A DNA stretch of 64,000 nucleotides from the IMG/VR virus record IMGVR_UViG_3300037231_000129, positions 34,025 to 98,024 of that record; one strand, given 5' to 3'. This DNA comes from a virus. The notes under the pieces were generated by a model, which did no database searches, was not told where the DNA came from, and saw only the letters and a program-made list of their open reading frames with translations. Below are positions 30,751 through 37,989 of the stretch, one piece after another. Numbering within the stretch: position 1 is the stretch's first letter; the number at the start of each line of letters is the position of its first letter. Position numbers and translations under genes: made by a program.

Positions 30751-31074
30751 ATGAGATACTGCAAAATCATCAACGGATTGCTCTACGACACCGAGACTGC
30801 CGACCTGATCTGCGACATAACTCCGAAAGAGGCCGGCCAATCTCGCAGCGATTTCAACTACGATGACACTGGGCTCTACCGCACCCCCGGCAAGAGGTTT
30901 TTCATCGCCGGGGAAGGAGGTCCCACTTCCCGCTGGAGCACGCCTGTGAACAACGGTCTTTTCGAAGGCAATGGCCTGAGAGAAATTACCGAAGAAGAGG
31001 CAAAAGCGTTCGTCGAGGAATTCGCCTCGGTCGAGATGTATATCGCAGTTTTCGGCGAGCCCGATTCTGCTTAA
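30751..31074 (+). CDS. conserved phage protein (107 aa)
   Basis: MRYCKIINGLLYDTETADLI, then GLYRTPGKRFFIAGEGGP and LREITEEEAKAFVEEF. The 'L-Y-R-T-P...F-x-x-G-E-G-G-P-x-S-R-W' pattern marks a family found in many phages and some bacterial chromosomes; role unknown. Last gene before the minus-strand island. Confidence 0.7.
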   Translation: MRYCKIINGLLYDTETADLICDITPKEAGQSRSDFNYDDTGLYRTPGKRFFIAGEGGPTSRWSTPVNNGLFEGNGLREITEEEAKAFVEEFASVEMYIAVFGEPDSA

Positions 31075-31137
31075 GCGAAACCCCGGCCTCCTCGTGAGGC
31101 CGGGATATGCCGGTATTTCGCCGGCGCTGATGAGGCC
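31075..31137 (+). repeat. orphan structured leader, type 2 (copy 14), no gene follows
   Basis: Stem I CCCCGGCCTC/GAGGCCGGG identical to copy 13, stem II GCCGG/CCGGC with loop tatttcg, then CGCTGATGAGG, cut off by the 3' end of the minus-strand gene at 31138. No ATG follows. It may act as a terminator for the upstream gene. Confidence 0.75.
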
Positions 31138-31905
31138 CTAAGCCGGCAACGATGCCACGTCCGCCGAGAGCGACGCCCAATCCAGGTCGGATGGAGCGAG
31201 CCCCGTGGTGGTGATCCAGAACCGCGACAGCGCGACGTCGGTGGCGAGCCAATACCTGGAGAGAAAATCAGGGTGCATCCACACCTGCTCCGCCCACGTC
31301 TCGCCATTGAGATAGCCGTCGCGCTGGCCGCCCACGGCAATGCTGTGCTGACCCCAGCCACCAGGCTCCCAGCCTGTCCCGGTGCCAGGCGCATCCCCCC
31401 AAGCACTCACCGGGGCCTGCAGCAGCGCCTCGGGCAGCGCCAGGGTGATGCGGACCGGGCCGGCCAGATCGATCGCCACCGGGGTGTCCGCCAGGTCAGC
31501 GTGCGTCCAGCCGATGACGTCGAGGTCGTTGGCCGGATTGCCGAGCGGCAACCCTTGCGTCGCCCACCAGGCCATGAACTCATTGGTGTTGGTGCCCGAG
31601 CCCATACCGGGTGGCGTGTAGCCCGTGCGCTGGGTGTACAGGCCGAGACAGCCGGCCGTCGTCGGCAAGTAGCTGTTCGGTCCCCAGGCATGATGTGCCC
31701 GGGCGCGGGCGATCTGGAAGGCGCTCACCTCGACGCAATTACCGGCGTCATTGTTGCCCAGCATGGGATCGGGGCCGCTAGCGAAATCGATCCCGTCGAA
31801 CCAGTCGGTTTCCGGTTTGGTCTGGGGCAGCTGCAGCAGTGAAGCGAAAGCGCGAATCACGGCGGGCCGGGGCGTATGGATCGCCCCGGTGCAACGTTCG
31901 ATCAT
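31138..31905 (-). CDS. papain-like cysteine peptidase-fold protein
   Basis: 255 residues. GNNDAGNCVEVSAFQ (Cys57 with upstream Asn/Asp) and GGWGQHSIAVGGQRDGYLN (His187, Asn200) give the Cys-His-Asn order of papain-like folds such as C39-like peptidases. No signal peptide. Ends a three-gene minus-strand island that follows a lipoprotein and a small protein. Substrate unknown; it could cleave peptidoglycan or host proteins. ATG 31905 starts one base after the lipoprotein stop. Confidence 0.6.
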   Translation of the reverse strand: MIERCTGAIHTPRPAVIRAFASLLQLPQTKPETDWFDGIDFASGPDPMLGNNDAGNCVEVSAFQIARARAHHAWGPNSYLPTTAGCLGLYTQRTGYTPPGMGSGTNTNEFMAWWATQGLPLGNPANDLDVIGWTHADLADTPVAIDLAGPVRITLALPEALLQAPVSAWGDAPGTGTGWEPGGWGQHSIAVGGQRDGYLNGETWAEQVWMHPDFLSRYWLATDVALSRFWITTTGLAPSDLDWASLSADVASLPA

Positions 31906-31906
31906 C

Positions 31907-32443
31907 TTACTGTACCGAAGCAACTTGCAGGTAAGCCAGACCCAGCAGGCTGAACATGCTGGCTTCGGTGGGATTCTTGTCGATGCCGGCGAGGTGGGTG
32001 ATGTGGTTGATCATCTCCGCCTGCTTGTTCGCGGTGGCGACGTCGGCCTTCAATTTCTGGAAGTCGAACATCGCCTTGGCATCGACCGGCGCGGTCACGG
32101 TGCCAGGCATTGGCGCGAGAACCGCAACCAATCCCAGGATCGAGGGCAGGAAGCTGCCCAACTGGCTGATCGTGTTGGTGACATCCGTCAGCACGGACGA
32201 AGCCGTGGTGCCGGAGGTTCCCAAGTTCAGCGCTGCCACGTCCGTGGACAGTTTCGACGTGGCCGCGGCGACCTGCTGGAGCTCCGTCGTGGTGAGCGGC
32301 TGGCCGTTGGCGTCGGCCTCGATGTCAGTGATCAGCGTCGCGGTGTCGCCGGCGACGGCGCTGATTGCGGTCGAGCTGGTCGAGCTGCAAGACGCGACCA
32401 GCAGCGCGGCCGTGGATGCGCCGACGAGGAGAACTTTTTTCAT
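31907..32443 (-). CDS. predicted lipoprotein (178 aa)
   Basis: Signal peptide MKKVLLVGASTAALLVASC with lipobox LVASC, so Cys19 should be lipidated and anchored in the outer membrane or periplasm. The rest is Thr/Ala/Ser-rich with helical segments (LTTTELQQVAAATSKLSTDV). Sits between a small protein and the papain-like gene. Phage lipoproteins can be lysis spanins or superinfection factors; this one is longer than usual o-spanins. Confidence 0.75.
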   Translation of the reverse strand: MKKVLLVGASTAALLVASCSSTSSTAISAVAGDTATLITDIEADANGQPLTTTELQQVAAATSKLSTDVAALNLGTSGTTASSVLTDVTNTISQLGSFLPSILGLVAVLAPMPGTVTAPVDAKAMFDFQKLKADVATANKQAEMINHITHLAGIDKNPTEASMFSLLGLAYLQVASVQ

Positions 32444-32479
32444 CCGAGTGGCCTTTCTACGATGTGGCGATGGGTCGCC

Positions 32480-32791
32480 TTATGAGCCGGTGGCGGGTGC
32501 CGGCGACGGTGCGGGTTGCGAGAGCGAAGCGGCAAACGCGGTTGCGGCGGCCAGGACCGTCTCGCCGGCGTTCTCGATCTGCACCACGGGCACGCCGTGT
32601 GCCTCGGCCGACGCAATGCCGGCGGCCAGGGCCTCCGAGATCAGCGGCGAGCTTGCCGTCAGGGTCGTCAGGCTCTCCTCGGCCACCGCGACCTTGCCGA
32701 CCAGCCAAACCGCCGCGTGTTCGACCGCGGTCAGCCCTTCGTGGCCAATTTGTTCAAGCTTCTGGACGATTGTCATCGAGGGATCGGACAT
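32480..32791 (-). CDS. hypothetical helical protein (103 aa)
   Basis: First gene of the island; GGAGG site before ATG 32791. Helical (VQKLEQIGHEGLTAVEHAAV, ending in a Pro/Ala tail), without a clear membrane segment. Could be a holin-like or regulatory protein; nothing decides. Confidence 0.6.
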   Translation of the reverse strand: MSDPSMTIVQKLEQIGHEGLTAVEHAAVWLVGKVAVAEESLTTLTASSPLISEALAAGIASAEAHGVPVVQIENAGETVLAAATAFAASLSQPAPSPAPATGS

Positions 32792-32904
32792 GGGAATCCT
32801 CCAAATATATTAGGTTTATCCAGCGGATTGTTCATGCGCGCATTTTTGGTTTGCGGCGAGTCACAAAATCACAGGGTAGTGTTTCAATTTGATCTGTGAA
32901 AGCC

Positions 32905-32957
32905 CCGCATTTTACTAGGAGCTCTGCCGGCACCCCGCCGGCGCTGATGAGGACACC
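32905..32957 (+). repeat. structured start-associated leader, type 2 (copy 15)
   Basis: Stem II GCCGGC/GCCGGC with loop acccc (32917-32933), then GCTGATGAGGACACC before ATG 32958. Stem I is missing: the sequence upstream belongs to the island boundary. Confidence 0.7.
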
Positions 32958-33125
32958 ATGAAATACGCTGTGATTCCCAGCTCCTGGCTCACCACCGGCT
33001 GGGGCTGGAGCGCCCGCCGTCTCATTGTCCTGCAACGGATGGCGATGCGATACGAACTGCCGTTGGACGATCCAACGCGGCTGGAAGGCCTGTATCGCCA
33101 CGTCTGCTTTGAGATATGGCCTTAG
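32958..33125 (+). CDS. hypothetical small protein (55 aa)
   Basis: MKYAVIPSSWLTTGWGWSAR, then RRLIVLQRMAMRYELPL and a Cys-containing end. Too short for family assignment; supported by its type 2 leader with correct spacing. Confidence 0.6.
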   Translation: MKYAVIPSSWLTTGWGWSARRLIVLQRMAMRYELPLDDPTRLEGLYRHVCFEIWP

Positions 33126-33191
33126 TGCGAACCCCTGCCTCCCGATCGGCAGGGGTCCGGGACAATCAAGTCCCGACTGATGAGCACCCCC
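33126..33191 (+). repeat. structured start-associated leader, type 2 (copy 16)
   Basis: Stem I CCCCTGCC/GGCAGGGG, stem II GGGAC/GTCCC with loop aatcaa, then GACTGATGAGCACCCCC before ATG 33192. Confidence 0.75.
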
Positions 33192-33779
33192 ATGAAAAAC
33201 CAACCCTGCTACGTCTCCGCGGACGACAACAACATCAAATTGTTCCGGACCATGGCCGCCGTCGGTTTACCGATGAGCCTGCTGGGCCAATTGATCGCAA
33301 CGCTCCGCGTCGACCTGAATATTCCGATCGCGATGCTACGCTACGTGTTCGGACCGCTGGTCATACATGTGCCACCCGGCACCCCAAGCGGCGATATGGC
33401 ATGGCTTGACCGCAAAACCATCGATCGCTGGAAACCACGGGTTTACGTCGAACGACTGGAGATCCTGTGTGGCGAAGTACCAGACATCGTCTCGGCGACG
33501 GAAATCTGGCTGGTCACCACGAACGCACTTCATGAAGCACCACCGCGGCATCAGCTGGCGGAGGTTGTTCTATGGGCCGCGAATCGTGCGCTGATCCGCT
33601 CCGGTCAGGAGAACCCCTTGACCAAGGCCGACAACACCTATCGGCTGGCGTCGGATGAAGATGTCATCGAGGGCAACTATTCGATGGAATATCGCGAATT
33701 GTCCCGTCAGATCATCGCCAAGGTGATTGCACACAGCCAGATCGAGCGACGACCGCGCCGCGCCGCCGCGGCGGAATGA
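33192..33779 (+). CDS. hypothetical protein, paralog of the gene at 29482 (195 aa)
   Basis: Starts MKNQPCYVSADDNNIKLFRT. Shared with the 29482 protein: VSATEIWLVTTNALHEAPP, a helix ALIRSGQENPLTKADNTYRL and YRELSRQIIAKVI. It lacks the C-terminal extension. Function unknown; both are array genes with leaders. Confidence 0.65.
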   Translation: MKNQPCYVSADDNNIKLFRTMAAVGLPMSLLGQLIATLRVDLNIPIAMLRYVFGPLVIHVPPGTPSGDMAWLDRKTIDRWKPRVYVERLEILCGEVPDIVSATEIWLVTTNALHEAPPRHQLAEVVLWAANRALIRSGQENPLTKADNTYRLASDEDVIEGNYSMEYRELSRQIIAKVIAHSQIERRPRRAAAAE

Positions 33780-33783
33780 GACA

Positions 33784-33814
33784 AGCCCCTACGTTTTCAA
33801 CGTGGGGGCTTTTC
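33784..33814 (+). terminator. intrinsic terminator after the second leader array
   Basis: AGCCCCtACGTT ttc AACGTgGGGGCT followed by TTT; a 12-bp stem with one mismatch pair. It closes the array before the recombination operon. Confidence 0.8.
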
Positions 33815-33836
33815 CTCTTGCGCGATCGGTGTTTAT

Positions 33837-33850
33837 ATGGTCCATGATAG
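33837..33850 (+). promoter_or_regulatory. candidate shared upstream motif (GGTCCA type), copy d
   Basis: ATGGTCCATGATAG upstream of the gene at 33924 and the recombination operon, inside an AT-rich stretch (TTTATATGG...GTGATAAAAC). Confidence 0.4.
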
Positions 33851-33923
33851 TGTGATAAAACTGGAACCCGGGGGAAAGCTGCCCATGTTAGGGAGTGGCC
33901 ACGCAAGGCTCTTGGAGGTTGTC

Positions 33924-34067
33924 ATGGCCGGTAAGACCCGCAAGACAGCCGGGAGGGAAGAGTATCGCAAGGCTCGACGCGATCTGGCGAGCAGCATGTT
34001 TGAGCCGCTGCTGCTGGCTCTCGTCCTCTACCTGCTAGCGCGGTGGCTTTTCTCCGCGGTTTTCTAG
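33924..34067 (+). CDS. small membrane protein (47 aa)
   Basis: Basic N-terminus (MAGKTRKTAGREEYRKARRD) followed by one hydrophobic helix (PLLLALVLYLLARWLFSAVF). GGAGG site 7 bases before ATG 33924; the in-frame ATG at 33885 is less well placed. A C-tail-anchored small protein of unknown role at the head of the recombination operon. Confidence 0.6.
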   Translation: MAGKTRKTAGREEYRKARRDLASSMFEPLLLALVLYLLARWLFSAVF

Positions 34068-34098
34068 GCGCCGTCTTCCGTCCGGAAGGCGGCGTTTG
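34068..34098 (+). terminator. hairpin between the small membrane gene and ERF gene
   Basis: CGCCGtCTTCC gtcc GGAAGgCGGCG followed by TTT; a 10-bp stem with one mismatch. Possible attenuator or terminator before the ERF gene. Confidence 0.55.
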
Positions 34099-34130
34099 CG
34101 TATGAGCTGTCTGCAACGAGGAGATTGTCG

Positions 34131-35285
34131 ATGAGCGATCACGGAATTCCGTCCGGCTATAACGACCGCCACGACGTCGCCACGCGCGATCCCGAGATTC
34201 TTCGCCCCAAACCGGCCAGCTTGGTCTCGGTCAGCCCGGAGCTGGTCCAGGAGATCATCCGCAAGCTGACCGAGGGCGGCGCGGACGCGACGATCGTCAA
34301 GGCGATGATGGCCGCGTTGAACGCCGCCGGCGGCCAGTCCGAGCCGCTGCCGATCATGACCAACCCGGAGCTCGTCGCCAAAGCGATCATCGGTGTGATG
34401 GGGAAGGTCAAGGAAGTTGCGAAGAGCGGATACAACAAGGAAGGCAAGTACGGCTACGTCTACTTCGGTGATGTTAGAGCGTTGTTACAAGACGCTTTTG
34501 TCTCGGTCGGGCTTACCCTCAACCAACGGCAGGTCGGTAATCCCCGCGTCGTCGGCAAGACGTTGATGATCAAATACACCTTCGACGCTTTCACAGCGGA
34601 CGGCGGCATTATTCTCGGGATAACGACCACGACAGGCGCCTGTCGTTTCGAGTTCAAGAGCGGCACTTTTGACGACAAAGCGCCGAACAAGGCCTTCACG
34701 GCGGGTGAAAAATCGGCCATGACGGCGCTGTTCAAGATCGCGCCGGACGATAATCAAAGCGAACGAACCCTCGACGCGGATCCCGACACGCAAGGCATGT
34801 ATGACGAAGAGCCGGCCGAGCGTACCAACTTTCGCGGTCCGGATGATCGAGGTCGTGATCGTGGTCGTGATGAGCCCCGGCGGGGGGGCGATCGCCCGCG
34901 CGATGAACCGCGTGATCGCGGCCGGCGCGACGACCCACCGCGGGATGACCCGCCTCGAGGTGGCTACGATAATCGCGACGATCCGCCGAGCGATCGGGGT
35001 CGTGGCAGTCCCGATCGCGGCCGAGGCGGCGGCAACGCCGATGAACCGCCGGACGGACGATGGGATGACGGCCCTCGCGAGCCGCCGCCGTCCGACGTCA
35101 CCGCCGGCCACCGCGACCTGGTAACCGATTTCCAGCGCAAGCAGGATGCCTGCAGCTCGGAGGAGGATGCCGCCGCCTTGTGGCGGGATGATGCCGCATT
35201 GCTCACCGAGACGAACGACCGGACCTACACTCACCTGGTCGACACATACGAAAAACGGTGGGGCATTCGCCCGCCGGCAATCTAG
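34131..35285 (+). CDS. erf: ERF-family single-strand annealing protein
   Basis: Recombinase that anneals complementary single strands. Residues 80-205 carry the ERF layout: IIGVMGKVKEVAKSGYNKEG, KYGYVYFGDVRALLQDAFVS, strands with TLMIKYTFDAF, DDKAPNKAFTAGEKSAMTAL. Residues 235-315 are a low-complexity Arg/Asp/Gly/Pro region (RGRDRGRDEPRRGG-type), then an acidic helix and a C-terminal domain. 384 residues, longer than typical ERF. GAGGAG site before ATG 34131. The SSB gene follows 24 bases later, as expected for a recombination pair. Confidence 0.8.
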   Translation: MSDHGIPSGYNDRHDVATRDPEILRPKPASLVSVSPELVQEIIRKLTEGGADATIVKAMMAALNAAGGQSEPLPIMTNPELVAKAIIGVMGKVKEVAKSGYNKEGKYGYVYFGDVRALLQDAFVSVGLTLNQRQVGNPRVVGKTLMIKYTFDAFTADGGIILGITTTTGACRFEFKSGTFDDKAPNKAFTAGEKSAMTALFKIAPDDNQSERTLDADPDTQGMYDEEPAERTNFRGPDDRGRDRGRDEPRRGGDRPRDEPRDRGRRDDPPRDDPPRGGYDNRDDPPSDRGRGSPDRGRGGGNADEPPDGRWDDGPREPPPSDVTAGHRDLVTDFQRKQDACSSEEDAAALWRDDAALLTETNDRTYTHLVDTYEKRWGIRPPAI

Positions 35286-35309
35286 CCCTCGATCACAAGG
35301 AAACATGCC

Positions 35310-35948
35310 ATGGCTTCCAGCGCCGCGAATATCACTGTCGTCGGTTACGTCGGACAGGATCCGGAAATCCGTAAACTCGATGGTGGTCGCGAGGTCTGCA
35401 CGATCTCGATTGCCGTCTCCGGTAAGACCGGGGGCGATGAGTGGACCAATTGGTACCGCTGCTCAATCTGGCGCGAAAACGACATAGATTTTATCGATAA
35501 ATACATCAAAAAAGGCGCCTACGTCGCGGTGTTCGGCGAGTTGCACAGCCGCGAATACCGCGACCGCGAGGGCTACGACAGGACGTCGATGGACGTCAAC
35601 GCGCAACGATTTATGTCGCTCGACAAGGGCGATGGCGGCGGCCGGAGCGGCGGCGATCGCGATCGCGGGCGCGGCGGTGACGATCGGACCCGGTCTGGCG
35701 GTGGGCGCGGCGACACCCGTGGTGCTGATCGGGGCCGGGGCGGTGATGACCGAGGCGGCGGGCGTGGTGATGACCGTGGCCGCGGCGACACCCGTGGTGC
35801 TGATCGGGGCCGGGGCGGTGATGACCGTGGCCGCGGCGGCGACGCGCGTGGCGCCGATCGGGGTCGCGATACCGGTGGCCGTGGCGGCGATACCGGGCGC
35901 CCGAATGCGCAGCGGGATGCTGACCTGGACGATGAGATTCCATTTTGA
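35310..35948 (+). CDS. ssb: single-stranded DNA-binding protein
   Basis: OB-fold domain (about 1-105): ITVVGYVGQDPEIRKLDGG, ISIAVSGKTGGDEWTNWY, RCSIWRENDIDFIDKYIKKG, AYVAVFGELHSREYRDREG. A long Arg/Gly/Asp tail (about 110-200) made of repeats such as GDTRGADRGRGGDDRG, then an acidic tip ending DLDDEIPF, the usual docking peptide for replication partners. The repeat tail is far longer and more ordered than in cellular SSB and resembles the ERF linker upstream. Confidence 0.9.
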   Translation: MASSAANITVVGYVGQDPEIRKLDGGREVCTISIAVSGKTGGDEWTNWYRCSIWRENDIDFIDKYIKKGAYVAVFGELHSREYRDREGYDRTSMDVNAQRFMSLDKGDGGGRSGGDRDRGRGGDDRTRSGGGRGDTRGADRGRGGDDRGGGRGDDRGRGDTRGADRGRGGDDRGRGGDARGADRGRDTGGRGGDTGRPNAQRDADLDDEIPF

Positions 35949-35994
35949 CCGTTCTAATAGTTACGGTCTAGGAACTATCTGAGGGAGGTATGTC

Positions 35995-36063
35995 ATGTCA
36001 GTATCTGCAATACAAGTGAATTCGGCTCGGCGCGCGTCGAAGCTGGTGAAAACCAATGACTGA
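35995..36063 (+). CDS. leader-like micro-ORF (22 aa)
   Basis: GGGAGGTATGTC ribosome site, ATG 35995, MSVSAIQVNSARRASKLVKT-ND, stop overlapping the next ATG by 8 bases. It may couple translation to the gene at 36056. Short, so uncertain. Confidence 0.45.
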   Translation: MSVSAIQVNSARRASKLVKTND

Positions 36064-36478
36064 CGAAGATCTGCGCAACCTTCGGGCAATGCTGGAAACC
36101 CGACGTTCCAGCAGTATCGAAATCATCCAAAAGTTTCCGTCGCCAGCACGGTTCGGCAGCAGTTCCGAGGAACTTCTCGTCGTCGTCCGTGAAGCCATGG
36201 CTTGGCGGGCGGCGGTGCGGTCGCAATCGCACGAACCGTTCACCACAATCCATGTTCTGCCGGGGGCCGCGCTGCGCCTGTTGCTCGAACCGACAGAGCT
36301 GGTCAGTGAAACCACCGGTCCAGTCGAGGTTCGGCTCTGGAAAGGCCTGACGAACCGCGGCACCGACGTGGCGGCCTTCATCATGGCCATCGGCTCGCAG
36401 TCGCCGGAATTCGATGCCGAGGTCGGTGCCCTGCTGCGTTCGACCGAGCCACCACCGATCGTGGAGTCCCCGCTCTGA
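36056..36478 (+). CDS. hypothetical protein (140 aa)
   Basis: Helical N-terminus (LRNLRAMLETRRSSSIEIIQ), then VVVREAMAWRAAV and beta-like TIHVLPGAALRLLLEP. No family recognised. Follows the SSB gene and the micro-ORF in the operon. Confidence 0.65.
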   Translation: MTDEDLRNLRAMLETRRSSSIEIIQKFPSPARFGSSSEELLVVVREAMAWRAAVRSQSHEPFTTIHVLPGAALRLLLEPTELVSETTGPVEVRLWKGLTNRGTDVAAFIMAIGSQSPEFDAEVGALLRSTEPPPIVESPL

Positions 36479-36490
36479 AGGAAAGCCCTG

Positions 36491-36892
36491 TTGGCTGATC
36501 GTCGTCCAACCTACCGCGATGTCGAGCCCGTCCGCCACGCGGTGACGTACGAGGAAATGCAGGAAGCCAAGGTCTTTGTCGATCGCACGGCCAACGAGTT
36601 CGGGCGGCTGAAGGCGCGGTCAAAATACGAGAAGCTGGTGCTGGATGCCCTCCTGCACCGGCTCATCCGCGATTCAGACGCCAAGACGTACAAAATGCGC
36701 GAAGACGACGCCGAGGCCTCGCCGATCTATTTGCGCCAGGCCGAGCAATGGCTCGCGGTCGAGACACAGTGGAACCAGCTCGAGGCGAAGACCAAGGTCG
36801 AGTACACGAAAATCGAGATTTGGCGGACGATCAGCGCCAACGAGCGGATCCGCGAGCAATCGCCTGATTCAACCCGCGAAAGGAGATCATGA
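36491..36892 (+). CDS. hypothetical helical protein (133 aa)
   Basis: TTG start with GAAGGAAAG upstream. Mostly charged helices (EAKVFVDRTANEFGRLKARS, QWNQLEAKTKVEYTKIEIW). Helical and soluble; no motif known to me. Confidence 0.6.
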   Translation: MADRRPTYRDVEPVRHAVTYEEMQEAKVFVDRTANEFGRLKARSKYEKLVLDALLHRLIRDSDAKTYKMREDDAEASPIYLRQAEQWLAVETQWNQLEAKTKVEYTKIEIWRTISANERIREQSPDSTRERRS

Positions 36893-37615
36893 ATGCCAGG
36901 ATCAAAATCCCCGCGATCACCGGAATTCGTCAAGGAATTCACGCAATTATGGGAGGCAAAGACTGGCCCGAAGTGGACCTATACGACCTCCGATATGGGC
37001 CACCGACTGGGCATCACCAAAAATACCGTCTGCGGCCTGCGCAAGCGTTTGGACCTTCCGGAACGCGGGACCCCTCTGAGAGGAAACCTGACGTTCGTGA
37101 ACGGGAAACTGGTGCGCGAAAAAATGCCGCCCAGGCCACGAAAACCACCGCTAACCGTTGAAATCCCTGGCGAACCGATCCAAATCCCAAGAGCGCGGTG
37201 GCTTGAATGGTTCAACCGCCTCGAGTCTCCCCAGAAACAGCGAATAGCCGCCGCGATCCATCCCAGAGGCTGCGCCATGCTGGCGTCCGGTGGTGGCATG
37301 TGGGAATGCACCTGTGGCCTGTCGCTGCCCGGTACCGCGCTGGCGCGCACCGCATCGAAGCGCGAATGCGTGGCCGATGTGCCGGCGGAAGCGATCGCCG
37401 GGCTGGCATCGTCACCACCGTCTAAACGCAGGTCTCACACCGTCGCCGCAACTAGGCCGAGTCCCTTCCGGCGAACGGAGCCATGCTGTTGGCCGAATGG
37501 CCCCTGCGACGCCGAGGCGGTGCCAGGCAAGCCCTACTGCGTTGAACACTGGGAGCTGACCCACCAGAAATCGAGGCAGCCTGAGCGGCAGGAAGCTGCT
37601 CACGAGTCGGCGTAG
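36893..37615 (+). CDS. GcrA-like transcription regulator
   Basis: GcrA is the alphaproteobacterial cell-cycle regulator that binds RNA polymerase sigma70 and methylated promoters. The N-terminal part has a helix-turn-helix (TSDMGHRLGITKNTVCGLRK, about residues 32-51). The C-terminal part has CCWPNGPCDAEAVPGKPYCV (Cys/Trp-Pro then PYC-x-x-H), the typical GcrA ending. 240 residues, longer than host GcrA, with a second Cys cluster in the middle (CAMLASGGGMWECTCGLSLP). The phage may use it to redirect host or phage promoters. Confidence 0.65.
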   Translation: MPGSKSPRSPEFVKEFTQLWEAKTGPKWTYTTSDMGHRLGITKNTVCGLRKRLDLPERGTPLRGNLTFVNGKLVREKMPPRPRKPPLTVEIPGEPIQIPRARWLEWFNRLESPQKQRIAAAIHPRGCAMLASGGGMWECTCGLSLPGTALARTASKRECVADVPAEAIAGLASSPPSKRRSHTVAATRPSPFRRTEPCCWPNGPCDAEAVPGKPYCVEHWELTHQKSRQPERQEAAHESA

Positions 37616-37617
37616 CC

Positions 37618-37938
37618 ATGCCCGGGCGCTGCGCTAGCTGCCGCTCATGGGACGGTCATACGCAGGCTCGGTTGCGGCAGATGGGCAGTTGCGATCTCGA
37701 TGGCCAGCTCGTGCATGCTGGCTACGGCTGTCCATCGCACAGGCCCAGCGTGCGATCCCTCCAAGTTATTGTCGGCATGACCCTCACCGACCTGGTGCGT
37801 CTACGCCAAGACCACGGCGACGCGGCCGACCAGCTGCGCGAAGCGTGGCTCATCCTCTGGAAAAAACCTGACGACGATCCGACACGCTGGATGTTCGAAC
37901 GGCTGCTACGCGACTACCGCAACATACCGCCCTCCTGA
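37618..37938 (+). CDS. Cys-rich zinc-binding protein (106 aa)
   Basis: CASCRSWDGHTQARLRQMGS-C, then GYGCPSHRP, a four-Cys zinc site as in many small phage proteins, followed by a helical C-terminus (VRLRQDHGDAADQLREAWLI). Three bases after the GcrA-like gene. Confidence 0.65.
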   Translation: MPGRCASCRSWDGHTQARLRQMGSCDLDGQLVHAGYGCPSHRPSVRSLQVIVGMTLTDLVRLRQDHGDAADQLREAWLILWKKPDDDPTRWMFERLLRDYRNIPPS

Positions 37939-37989
37939 AACAGCAATGTCCGCCGGTGATCAAGCCGGCACTGACGAGGAGCACATCCC
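37939..37989 (+). repeat. structured start-associated leader, type 2 (copy 17)
   Basis: Stem II GCCGG/CCGGC with loop tgatcaag, then ACTGACGAGGAGCACATCCC before a GTG start. Solitary copy about 4.7 kb downstream of the main array. Confidence 0.7.

Noticed and set aside
33784-34067. Lysis cassette at the small membrane gene
   Set aside because: Only one membrane helix protein is present; no endolysin or spanin is adjacent.
35611-35943. His/Arg-rich minus-strand ORF opposite the SSB tail
   Set aside because: Antisense reading of the RGD repeat.
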